Below are positions 23,701 through 33,600 of a DNA stretch of 64,000 nt, piece after piece (within the stretch, counting starts at the first letter, position 1; every line of letters starts with the position of its first letter). A program made the translations under genes and the position numbers. Where the stretch lies: the NCBI RefSeq assembly GCF_026914185.1, contig NC_070560.1, forward strand, positions 5,509,501 to 5,573,500, in the 5' to 3' direction. The notes beneath the pieces are model-generated. The model saw only the letters and a list, made by a program, of their open reading frames with translations, made no database searches and was not told the DNA's origin. This stretch comes from Puccinia triticina (lineage: Eukaryota; Basidiomycota; Pucciniomycetes; Pucciniales; Pucciniaceae).

Positions 23701-24439
23701 TGCCTTGATCAGATATGCACAATTGACCGCCACCTAGTCGGAGAGTTTCGGCTGAGAGAAGGGTACATGTTGCCGTTGGGCAGTAGTAGACGTTGTTGAG
23801 TGTGATCGATCCTAACTGATTCCAGAGCTTCATCTTCCCAACCACAGTGACAAACAATTGTGGTCCGTGAGTCGCAACTGTCAGAGGAATGGGGTTAGAC
23901 AGAGTAGTATGGTCAAAGAGCAACGATAAGTCGTTCGTGAAAGTATGAGAGGCACACGAGTCCAACCCAAAAAATCGCCCTCCCCGGCTAACAAAGCGAG
24001 CGATCTCCTCCCGCTTCACCTCAGGGTTGCGCATGTCTGTGGAGACTGACAGAATGGTTGGACCATTAGCTGGTGCAGCAGGCGAAGGTTTGAGGGCCGG
24101 AGCAGCTCTCGAAGCGGTTGAACAAATGGCTTGAGTTTTGGTAGAATGCGCATCGGAAGACGACATGATGATGATCGCCGTGTCAGTACCAGTTCCGTCG
24201 GAGGTGAGGAGGTCGCGACGATCTGGACTAGAAGTTAATGATGTGAGAGCGGATTGAGGTGTGCTTTGGCCTTGCGAAATCGGTCCCGCAGTTAAGGTAG
24301 ACCGGTTGTGACACAAGCCAGCGACGGGTGACTGAGAGAGAAAAAATTCAGAGTGGAGCGGTACGTTGGTATGGTGAATTTGATCCTGCAGTGAAGGTGG
24401 ATCGTGTTTGTTCGCCGTTATCGCAAGTTGAGGCATCAT
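20792..24439 (-). CDS. Copia pol polyprotein with altered protease and RT active sites
   Basis: The 1215-residue frame has no stops. Order: ~155 residues of Ser/Thr/Pro-rich sequence without gag or CCHC knuckle; an aspartic protease whose DSG motif reads DSC (codons at 23954-23962); the gag-pre-integrase zinc motif HRRLGH...CEDC; integrase catalytic core with the D, D and E positions at SDVLGP, TDGGGEF and EQNGAAERLHR; reverse transcriptase beginning WLFDIKRNQDG; RNase H with WVDANWGG, HAEFMAL and CDNDAAV. The RT box, normally xVDD in this superfamily, reads IHVNDGVV (AAC at 21734-21736): the first catalytic Asp is Asn, one transition away. The family norm is established knowledge; loss of activity is inference. 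A gag-less, RT-altered copy with identical LTRs was probably mobilised in trans. Confidence 0.95.
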   Translation of the reverse strand: MMPQLAITANKHDPPSLQDQIHHTNVPLHSEFFLSQSPVAGLCHNRSTLTAGPISQGQSTPQSALTSLTSSPDRRDLLTSDGTGTDTAIIIMSSSDAHSTKTQAICSTASRAAPALKPSPAAPANGPTILSVSTDMRNPEVKREEIARFVSRGGRFFGLDSCASHTFTNDLSLLFDHTTLSNPIPLTVATHGPQLFVTVVGKMKLWNQLGSITLNNVYYCPTATCTLLSAETLRLGGGQLCISDQGIASIHFPNGFSFRSYPIHRWWQVPVFSRSSPSPAVYVPPTSKACDPSTPPNAIIACDVSIKNSDALMWHRRLGHVSLKRIIRMCALGSLPGLPDKLTNKDFVCEDCLVSKSKRNRGQRLSEESTLQPMDVIVSDVLGPFIEGFNGVKYLVVFRDLASTYSEGFLLKAKSEVCLNFKRYIERMERLTGRKLKQFRTDGGGEFTSKAFLSWLQDKGIKHQHSMPYEPEQNGAAERLHRTVGEMARTALVSSGLPTKFWGFAYLWGYFTHNQLINSLTGDKTPMELMFNKKPLLDRLRAFGEVAFVHKPDVYRTGKTDQRAWRCNLVGYVQGGKGWIFWVPTNNSFFESSIATFPYSNQTSVNPPEPIKPKLTLSSSLNKILNNGDNDHQVPQHNDELASAPDIAPVWRPIDKLLNTEDVAPMIFNSALVLGSNTAETTLVSQSPESTGLSAVTRSQLLPRTYARAVARKDGDRWAAAVETELANIWDMSVWHFEHVPAGRKETDARWLFDIKRNQDGSIKKYKAQYIVRGFSQIFGQDYHDTWAPTATFASLRMLFVVATSNRWAIESFDITAAYLHGEIDEDVWVKVPDGMFVPEEHKGKSLKLDKGLYGTKQGGRCWWKHFVQVMEGIGFHVSFYDDSFYHMHRGGETLLVWIHVNDGVVTASSPGTMQEFRSALESKLRTTWEGSLHTIVGIKVDRPSPSKIILSQPFLTRKILETFTTEATLPRAVPLKDTNSITSTQSGEEVINPNGYLSIVGSLNYLAVATRPDLAFAVGFLARFAKSPTKRHWSAVQHTLGYIKAFGCRELIIKPNTNDHDMLTWVDANWGGEFARSTHGSVTTLFGVPILWASKRQPSVATSTCHAEFMALGWASRHSVWLKELFFDMTNQIITPKLMCDNDAAVKISKDNTANKRTRHSEREVFYVNEQLHRKRLAIEWVPTNAQSADIMTKALGPMPFERILASLKMSTPG

Positions 24440-24549
24440 GGATCCGTCAAAAGATTGACTGCTGAAAAGGTGTTGATGATAGATGTAGTGTTATCGCTTG
24501 CAAGCGGACTCTCGAAAAAAAATGCACCGTGACCTGATTAGCAAGAATG

Positions 24550-24562
24550 AGGGCTCATAACC
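24550..24562 (-). promoter_or_regulatory. Copia primer-binding site matching the tRNA-iMet anticodon arm
   Basis: The 13 bases next to the 5' LTR read GGTTATGAGCCCT on the coding strand. This is complementary to the AGGGCUCAUAACC of the initiator-tRNA anticodon stem-loop (CAU anticodon), not to a tRNA 3' end. Drosophila copia and yeast Ty5 use such half-tRNA primers. Its immediate contact with 24563 supports the LTR boundary. Confidence 0.8.
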
Positions 24563-24836
24563 TCTTGTGCTCGTGCTCTGGGATGCCGGTGAAGAGAAGC
24601 AAAAGAGAGTATTGATTTCATCATCCTAGATCTAAAACAAAAGAAGGAAAAAAGAAATAGACAAGATAGTGAGAACAGATTGAGGCTTACCTGGGATGCC
24701 GGTGAAGAGAAGCAAAAGAGAGTGAGGAAAAGAGAGTTCACCGGCACCCAGGAGAGGAGTCTTTTAGAGAAACTAAGAACAGGATATAAACATAATCTAA
24801 GTACATATGCTAATACTGGAACATAACACCATAACA
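24563..24836 (-). repeat. Copia 5' LTR
   Basis: It is the right LTR copy, 274 bp, identical by eye to the left copy, followed by the target duplication CAGGT. It should carry the element's promoter. Confidence 0.94.
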
Positions 24837-24904
24837 CAGGTGAGGTCCAATGGGGCCGAACATTTAGTGGAGAGGTTGATTGGGTGAATGAAACTATGTA
24901 AATA

Positions 24905-25210
24905 TGTAGTTAACACACTGGCAACGCCGCTGTCACTGCAGCCATGTTCAGCGCCTAGTGGGGCGCAGCAAAATCAGCGCGCTGATGCCAAAAAAACGGT
25001 CAGCGGCCATCAGCGGTCATTCTGCTGTGCTGCACTGATTTTCAGCGGTGCTGCGCTAACACTGATCAACAGCAGGCGTCCGCGGCAAACCACTGAATTC
25101 AGTGTTAGCACAGCGCTGACACTGATTGGGCTGGAGGATCAGTGTTAGACCGCTGCGCTGCGCTAAAAGTGCTGCTGATGTCAGTGCAGCGCAGTGGTTT
25201 CACCATTGCT
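24905..25210 (+). repeat. AGCG/GCGCTG-rich repeat block right of the Copia insertion
   Basis: It is built of CAGCGC, GCAGCG and CACTGATTTTCAGCG words in both orientations. It shares GGCGTCCGCGGCAAACC with the inverted arm at 20048-20129 and resembles the array at 58089-58510. It is probably part of a foldback element split by Copia. Confidence 0.6.
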
Positions 25211-26746
25211 TCTAGTCCTTTTGGCAGCATCACATTCATAGCTAGAAGTTTCTTCAGGGTCAGCGTTGTGGCCCACTGTTTTTCCCTCCTTCCTCCTCTC
25301 CACACTTGTTGGCCTCCTTTCCCACCCAAATCTGCTCCAAACATACCATCCCACATTAGTCTATCACCTCCACACAACATCTACATTCTCCTCCTCTCCA
25401 ACACTTGAACTTTCTAGCCCCCTGCAGTCAGTCTCTCACCAGCTTCAGCCGCATCTAGTCCATGTCCTTGATCTATTGGAGTCCAGAACTGGCCAACTGC
25501 TCCGCTCCACTAACTGATCACAGCTCCTAATCTGTCCTCCCCGTGATCCCCAGGTTATCCCTTCTGGGTGCATTCCCTGAATGTGAAGCTTTAAGTTTCT
25601 GCATGCTTTTTTCTGTGAATTCTGACATCACCACATGGATGCTTATGTCACCCAATGTGCTGTGATCTCAGCCACGCATTTATTTCCGCCTGTGCTACCA
25701 CCAAGTGCACACTCCATCAACCCATGCCTATATAACCCATCACACTGGGCCAACTCCAGCTTTTTGAGCCAATTTCAATGCAGGGTGATTGGGGCACCAA
25801 TTTAGTGGTGTCCTTGTTGCCCCTGGACCCTGAATGGGAGATCTCGCCTCTGGGGTGCCCGCCATACCAGACCCACAGGCAAAGAAGATTTTCTCCCCTT
25901 GACTCTGAGGACTAGTTTTCAGGCTGGCCATTGAGGAGAGAAGTTCCTCTCCTGGATAACACCCAATCAAGCCCCCTGACCACATGGCAAAACCTTGGTG
26001 ACACTTGGCTGCGTAGGACTTGGGAAGGTGCCTAGATGTGCTTGATGCTCTTGGGCTGGCGTGCTGCTCACATGCCTTCCGCAGGCCATGCCTAGGGCTG
26101 TTCCCCTGGGCAGCCCTATTCTGGGGTGAGCCGACCCAAGCAAAATAAAAAAGGCGCCCTGGAAGCGCACTTTGGTGCATGCCATAAATGGGGGGCCTGG
26201 GTGGGATAGCTGGCGTGCCCAATGAGTGAGCGGCGGCGCACTACAGCTTTGGTTCATAGTCAGATTTTTGGGCCAACCCAATCAGAGAATAGACTTCCTG
26301 AAACCAACCAAAAATGGGGTGGTGCGCTATATGAGCGCTACACGTTAGCGTAGCAGCGCTGTTCTTTTGAGAGGTTGAGTGGAATGATGAAGAGTGATTG
26401 CTTTGTGCTTGCTGAAAGCCCTAAATAACCATTTCAACAGACAGCCAACAGTCCCCAAACTGTGCACAGAAAAAAATTCTTGAGAAAAGGTGCAGGTTTG
26501 TGCTAATCATGCGCAATTGGCGGTACATGTACAGCAAAGTTGGAAAACAATTGAAAACAAAACAAGAATTGAAAATCTCTCAACAAGATAGTATGGAAAT
26601 TTTCAAAGTAAAGGGTACAGAAAGTGACAGATATCACTTTTGTACTGGTGGTCTTCACCAGAAACTATAAGCCAGTCACTATAGAAATACATTCTGCATG
26701 TAACACACTAATATTTAAGTGGGGAAGCTTTGCATCTTCCTTGAAT
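25211..26746. other. Stretch without a supported gene
   Basis: Open frames on the minus strand near 25740-26281 lack recognisable domains. A small GCGCTA/TAGCGC cluster near 26325-26360 echoes the AGCG repeats. It includes the 3' flank of the secreted-protein gene ending at 26747. Confidence 0.45.
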
Positions 26747-29089
26747 TTAGCTTGAGCTAAATAAATGTTCATACTTCCGCAAGTCATTCTGGAATTTGTC
26801 TTGTGTGAAGATGAAGTTTTGAATTCCCATCAACTCCAATCTTTCAATGATTTCTGAGAAATCTTGATCCTTCCCATTCTCATTTTCTTTGAGTTTCTTG
26901 ATTTCAATGAGGTATCTTATGTACTGCTCTTCAGCTCTCTCCTTTGAACTTTTCAACAAAATATTGTCTTCATTTATCCAAGGAAGCTGCATGACATGCC
27001 AAATTTTGAGTGAAAGAATTTTGTACCTTTCTGATCCATTGATCAATAGCTGGATCATTTTTTCATGCTCCATGGATGCACCTCTCTCTTTTGGGTTTGG
27101 AACTCTTTGGTTTTTGTTTAAACCAGTCAGATAATTTGAGCCTTTTAACCTCTCTGTAAACTCATCTAGAATTTCTGATATATGCTCACTATGGATTGGC
27201 TCTTCCTCCCTGTGCCACATGGATTCAATGAGATGTGTTTTGTCAAGTTTCTTGAAATGAATCACAAAAAAGTCAAATAGCTCATATGAAAAGTGATTGA
27301 TGCATGAAATCATCTGGATAACTTCCTCAAATGTATGAAGCTTTTGGTATTCAGTTGATTTCTTGAATTCATCTGAGATAACTTCTGGGTGGTATCTCTG
27401 GATGAATTTCAGCATGTCATGTATCACTTTGAAGTGCATCAGCAGTTTCTCTTTTGGATACCAGTCAAATTCCACTCCAGAAATATAGTGAATTATCTTT
27501 TCCAAGAGTTTTTTCATTTCAGGCAATGATCTGGAATTTTCTGGTGGAGCTTTTGAGAGAAATTCCTCCCTGATTGTCTGGAAATTATGAAAAATACATC
27601 TTCCTTCTTCATAAATCAGTTTATACTTGATAAATTGGTACTCTGCCTGTTGCCAAGTCTTCTCATCTAATCCTGTCAATTCAATGGCATAGAAATTAAT
27701 ACACATTATATATTTTCATATACCTTTGACAAAAATGAGTTTTTGAGAATAGGAGGCTTACCATGAAATATATCCTTGAGGTTATCCTTCAGGTTACGGT
27801 CCTCTGCAATGCTTGATCTGAGATCAAAGTTGATGTATGTGCTTAAGACATCATATTGAGGGAACATGGCAATAAGGAAACTTGTAAACAGTTGACCCTG
27901 ATCTTTTTTCTTGAATTCTACAAGATTTTCAGGGGAGACAAGCTGAATTTGCTTCAAATCTCGAAAGAAATCAATCATCAGGTCACTCCAATGGGACATC
28001 ATGGCTCTCAATCCCACATTCCAAACCTTTAGTGGCTGCAATCTGAAGCTCCTTGGCGCCTCCTTAAAGGATGAAAAGGGACCCTCTATCACCTTCAAGA
28101 ATATTTCATCAACAAGGTCACCAGGCAATAAGACTTGATCTGTTTCCAGTAATACTTTCCGGCCTAATTTAATTTCTAGGATCTTTCTGCTATATAGTTG
28201 GTTGGTGATTTTCTCTAAAACATCCATGTGCTGGTAGAAACTTTCTGGAAATCTGTATTCTGGGGATGAATTTGGTTCTAGATTGGTGATCTTGGTGATT
28301 TTTGTTCTTATCTTGAAATGATGCTCCCTGACTTGCAATATTTCTGCAATCAGAAAAATGTGAGTCTTCCAGAAAAGGTGCCTGATTTAGAATGGAAGCA
28401 CCTACTTTTCCTTTTTTTGTCCAACAGATCTTGCTGCTGAAAAGTCAAGAGGTCTTGGTTAGGAATTTTCTTCTTAGGTGAGTCCACAGGATCTGAATAT
28501 CACCAAGAGCTTCCTTATGATAAGCATTGGAAAAAGATGGATATTTTGTGGATGCAATGTTTTATCTTACTTGGCAGTGTGGGGATTGCTTGAACATAGC
28601 TAGTTTCAGCAAAGTCTTGCTTCCCACTATGCTTAAAACCCAAAAGCTTGCTTTGATTATGTGGTGTTTCTGTCAATAATTCTCTGACATTGCCTATACA
28701 AACAGATCATGTAGCACTAATATCAGCTCAATCGTCTTTTGGCCTGAAGAGGGTATCAAGTCCTTAACCAATTAGTCAACCTACCTGCACTGGTGGAGGT
28801 TGATGGGTCTTGAGAGACAAATAATGGAAGGACAGGAGATGCATGTGAGCCAAAGTCAGTGTGGAGATAAAATATCAGGTTTATTTCTTCTTGGCTCCAA
28901 TAATAAGCTTGATGAAAACTTACCCATATCATTGCAAGAAGGCAAGACCACCTTTGGTTGAGAAGACTTGCTGTCACCCATGATATGGGATGCTATTTTT
29001 GAGATAGCAGGATTAATTCCCAGCACCATGAAGAAGGCCAAGATGCAAGATCTTTGTCTAACCCCAGTGTTTTGACCAACCACCTTCAT
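26747..29089 (-). CDS. Predicted secreted 635-residue protein, unknown function
   Basis: Six exons in reading order: 29089-28924, 28808-28785, 28693-28571, 28492-28406, 28343-27762, 27672-26747. All junctions have GT-AG ends and phases agree. The N-terminus (MKVVGQ..., hydrophobic CILAFFMVLGINPAIS) fits a signal peptide. In-frame ATGs at 29119 and 29155 are possible but bury the hydrophobic run. After a Ser/Thr/Lys-rich linker (~residues 45-135), the body is strongly helical, rich in Lys, Glu, Leu, Phe and His, with few cysteines. No transmembrane segment after the leader and no known domain was recognised. Composition is AT-rich, unlike the conserved genes nearby. Large helical secreted proteins of this sort are common among lineage-specific rust proteins, which is why I flag it as an effector candidate; that is inference. 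Confidence 0.78.
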
Positions 29090-29984
29090 ATTGATCTCTA
29101 AATAGAATGAATGTGTCATAGTCTCAACTTTTTCAAAATATATTGGGTAGTACATATTGATATTCTTCTGGACAAAAAGATCAGAGTTTGTCTCACCAGT
29201 TGGAAGAAAGTATATGGCCTAGGGGATAGCGTCAGTCTGGCTATGAAAAAGAAGATTGGGATTTTGGATCCTATCTATCAAAAATCTTAGTGAGGAATTG
29301 CAGTTATGGGGCTGGGCATACTAAGATAAAAGAATACCAAGGTGTTTCTTGAATCCACTCTCTGTCCTGGGGCACTGGCTATATTCTTCTTTTTTTGCAA
29401 TACTGACCAAGCGTTCTGGGAGAATCAGAGATCTCCCAAAGCAGCCCTGCCCAGCAGATGGAAAAGCCTGGAACCCCCTACTTTCAAAATGTCCATGTCA
29501 AATCTCAAACATGTATTGTGTATAGACTGTGCACTCAGCAGCAAATTAAGAGACAAGATGATTCATTATGAGCATGTGACACACTACTGCACACTTCCTT
29601 TGAGTTTCTGTGTGTCACAACTGCTGGCACTGCAGCTGTGTTGAGCAAGCTTTTTTCTGCAGTGTATTATGAGCTGTAGCAGGGCACTTTCCATGTATGT
29701 AGCCTTTCACATACATGTAGCAGCCCGCACTCATAGTTGGCTGTGGTCCCTGCAGGAGCACCCCCCCCTCCTGTTGAAGAGCAGTTCAGCAAAGCTAGGC
29801 CAGCACCAAGGGACACAAAAACCCAAGTGTCCCAAACCTATTTCTCTCAAAACTTAGACCTAAAACCGGCCATCCTGGTAGTATTGAGCGCAAATGTGAA
29901 GGATGTCAACCAGTGAACTCTGCCCGAGTCTCCACTTTGCATGTAGAGGACCAGGACAAGAATAACATACAGCAGTGGCAGAAA
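29090..29984. other. Stretch without a supported gene
   Basis: The presumed promoter of the leftward secreted-protein gene lies here. Short frames around 29342-29857 have no recognisable content. Confidence 0.45.
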
Positions 29985-30300
29985 AGCTTGCCGATTTGTG
30001 TGGCTAAAAATGATTTTTGCATTTCAGTCACAGGCTTGTACAGCTTCACTGTACAGGCAGTCAAACCCCCTTTCGGGCGGCTGGGTCCGCTGGAGGAGGG
30101 TGCGGGGCAGGGGGGATGTGCGGCGAAGGGCCTGCTTGACACAAAATCACTCCAGGATCCCAACAGTGCAACCCTCAAGGCCCCGTGTGAAACACATAGA
30201 AACTGGAGTTTTTCTTCTGATGGCATTCCTGACATGCAGGAGCCATAAACAGGCTTTGAGGCCGAAATCAGCAGCCCGAAAGTTGGGCCTACCGGACTGC
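29985..30300 (+). repeat. Dispersed repeat, copy 2
   Basis: It is the relative of 2302-2750, with the same order of shared words but without the hAT-type and tRNA-like insertions. It shows the likely ancestral join. It lies just beyond the 3' end of MIOS. Confidence 0.65.
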
Positions 30301-30619
30301 ACGCGTTCCTGCCATTGCTGTAGCCGCCAGAAAGGTAGCCGTTTTTCGTGATTGAAGCCCATGCTCCAGGCCCCAAGGGCCTGTGTTTTTTGGAAGGGGG
30401 ACGCTAGAGGGCGAGGGACTGAGAGGACGCTTGTGTGCTCCTCGCCGCAGCGGGAGATGTTCTAGTTTGGCCGCCAGCGGGCGTGCAGGAGAGTGCGGCG
30501 GCGGGACTATTAGTGGCCACGCCGTTGGGCTGGTTCCACAAGAGCGCTGTGGCACAACGGCCACACCAAGCAAATATGCCAAGCCCAAAGAGAACAACGC
30601 GGGGAAGGACGCGGGGAAG

Positions 30620-33600
30620 TTATTTGCAAGAAGAGTCCCAACAGACACAGTCGCAGCCGGCCACAGGACACAGTGTGTTTCCGCGACGGGCCCACGAGGC
30701 GAGATGGTCGGCGTGGCCGACATGTCTGCAGCGATGGCACCAGGCCCAGATGGCTGCCACCCGCAACAGGCCGTCTCAGTCTCTGGGTGCTCGTGTGTTT
30801 GGGGTGTTTGTGGGAGAAGATGGGAGCAGAACTCACAGGCGGTCCGCGCGTCATTGATCGTCAGCGGGATCATGCAGACCGAGCACTTCGGCAGCCCTTT
30901 GCCACACATCCGACACCGGTTCGTCTGGTGGTTTGTGGCCACCGGCGTAAAAACATAGTGCGTGTGTGTGTATGTATGTGACGAACAAAGAAAGTGGGGT
31001 GGAGAGAACGGAGCGGCGATGTCAGAGAAAGCCGAAGGGAAGGGCGCTGAGAGAGGGGGAGCAAGAAGGAGGGACGAACCTGTTTGTTGTGGGCGCCGGG
31101 CGGGCCGGCGCCTGCGATGTTCTTCTTACTGGACGAGGAGGCGAGGAGCGGATTAGCAGAGCCATTTGCCGTCATCGTCGTCGTCGTCGTTGGCGGCGCA
31201 GAGGCAGTTGAATTAGTAGTGGAGAAGCCCACAGGCGACGGACAGGCGACAGACGAGGAGAGGGGGAGGGCGACGGAGGCGACGGGCGGGTTGCGGTCGG
31301 CGATGGCGCGGAGCTGTGCAAGGACGTTGGGGGCGTCGGAGAGCACTTCGAGGCAGTGTTGGCAGCGGAGCAAGAGCTGGGGAGGCGCGCGATGATCGCG
31401 GCCGGTCTGGGGGCCCATCCTCGCATTGGCGGTGGTGTTGGAATGGGCGGACGAGAGGGTCTGGCGGGCCTTGAGGCCGCGGGAGATGTCGAGCTCGACG
31501 CGCACGGTGAACAGGGCCCATCGGTCGAGCAGGCGTCGGTAACTGTCCACCCACCGTTCGGCCACCGTCTGGCTGTGTCTACCAGTGGAGCTGGTGGGAG
31601 GGACGACGAGGTGGCTGGCCAAGGCGGCCGTCTGCAGGTCGCCGGTCCGGTTGACGTAGGTCTGGATGAGCCGGAACCCGGGCCCGAGAAGGCCGGGCTC
31701 GTCGGGCTGCGGCTGGCCGGCGCGCGCCTTCTTGGCAGGCTCGGCGCCCGCGGGCTCCTCGGTCCTCTTGCTGCCGAGAAGGTCGGCCTGGCTGAGCCCA
31801 GTCAACAGGATGCCCTCCAGATCGCCCGACAGGACCGCATCGCGACTGCTGTCCTCGAGCCACTGGAAGATCTCCTCGTCGCTCAGGAACCGCAGCCCGA
31901 CCGCGAGCCGGTCTTTCAGAGGCAGCCCCGTCTCGTCAATCACCTCGTGCCAGTCGCCCGTCGCGCAGTACGCAAAGATCGCCCGCAGGTACGGCTCCGA
32001 CGTCCGCTCGTCCGACAGCTGGCGACACACTTGGTCGAAGATCGGGTCTCGCGCTTGGCCGTGTCGCTGGGTGTTCAAATGTGTCGCTAGCGGCGGGGCT
32101 AGCGTGCGTAACTGCAGATCTGCAATAAACACACACACATACAACACACATTTAAGATCTCTATATCCAGAGGAGGTTTCTCGAGAGATCCATCCAGACT
32201 CACCGTCGCTTCGCTGAAGACTGGCGATGGCCCGTTGGGTGTTCCCAGAGAAGAGGGCGATCGCACAGGCCTTTCCATACATGCCCATCCGTTCGTACTT
32301 GCTCAGCACTTCCTCGATCTTGCCCGAGTTGTAGTCCGGGCCACACAGGAAGAGGGCGGTCTGGCGCTGGTCGCTGAACTCGGAGGAGATGGTGAAGTTC
32401 TCGACTTGGTGGCTATGGTTGAACGTCCGCAAGGCTTTCAGATACTGCGAGAGCTGCTTGGTGTAGCTTGGGCTCGGATGGCTGTTGGCCGGCTTCTGTT
32501 TCGGACTCTTCCTGTTGTTGAAGAACTCTCCTCCGAACTGGTCCACCGGTGTCGTCGTTTGGGCGCTTCGTCGCTGTGACGGCGATGGTGTCCCCAGGTC
32601 TACCAACTGCTGCTGCTGCTGTTGTTGCTGATCTACGGGCAAGAATCCTTTCATGATGGCAAGCACGCCTTGGAAGCTGAAATCATAGCCATTGACTAAC
32701 CCCGTTCCCTGTTGGGATAGTTTATCGGAATCTGGCAGCAGCAGCAGCAGCATATAGGTCGAATTTCAGGCTTAGAAGATGCTGTGTGAATGTGTTTGGG
32801 AAAGAGGCGTACGGGTGATCCATTCCCAGAAGGCGCCCAAGACTGGGTCGCCATTGACCAGATGCTCATTTTTCAATGGCTGGGTGGGGATGCACATAAA
32901 TGTCAGATTATGAAGACAAGTGGGGATGACGAGGATCAAGACTAACGTTGGAGCCGTATCCGCTCATAGCCCGTTTCATCATGATCATCGAGATGTCATT
33001 CTTCAAGGGGCCCGGGTTGGGCTCAGTAGTAGTCGGCAAGCTGATCGGAGGATTGCCGATTGGATTGGGCATCCCGACGAGATGTCTTCCGAACTTATTG
33101 GCCAGTCTTAGTTCAGCAACGTCCTGGAAGGAACACGTCTTGAGGTCCATAGGGAGTTGTTGTTGTTGTTGTTGTTGGGGATCGGGATGTAACGGCTGAG
33201 GTGATTGGAAGGGGTTGGTATTAGAGCTTTCGGCAGACATGGGGATGGACGAGGTGTTGTGGGTAAGAGGCTGTGGACGGTCGGTGGAGTGTTTGACAGG
33301 ATGCCATTCGATCCTGAGCCGGACGCCATCCGAGTAGGCCGTTTGGCCTCTCGATCCGAAGCTGGCCTCGCCGGGCGACTTGGATTCGACGAACTCGAGA
33401 TGACCCTCGCGGGAGATGCTGAGCAGGTTGCAGGCGTATTCGGGGAGCAGTGCGGCGGAGGAGGGGCGGGTGTCGGGGAGGGAGGGCATGTGGGCGGCCA
33501 CGATGGCCTGGCTCGGCCGGCTGAACGGCTTGAGCAGTCGCGAGGAGAACACGGTGTAGTTGGGTAGCTGCAGCTTCTCTCTCGGGGACGTCGAGGGGGA

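Larger units (their letters stand above)
20135..24836 (-). mobile_element. Copia (Ty1/copia) LTR retrotransposon, recent, gag-less
   Basis: Two 274-bp LTRs (20135-20408 and 24563-24836) read as identical and the element is flanked by the 5-bp duplication CAGGT (20130-20134, 24837-24841), so insertion is recent. Transcription runs leftward. The primer-binding site abuts the right LTR and a purine-rich tract (GAGGGGGTGGC on the minus strand, 20409-20419) abuts the left LTR. One 1215-codon frame (24439-20792) fills the interior, leaving only 123 bp between LTR and start codon, so no gag gene is present. The LTR begins TG but ends AAGA rather than CA on the coding strand. Each LTR contains an internal direct repeat of about 30 bp (CTGGGATGCCGGTGAAGAG...). 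Confidence 0.96.

Noticed and set aside
25740..26281. Minus-strand frames of 104-160 codons
   Set aside because: Overlapping frames with Gly/Pro/Ser-rich peptides but no domain; related words occur in other repeats of the window.
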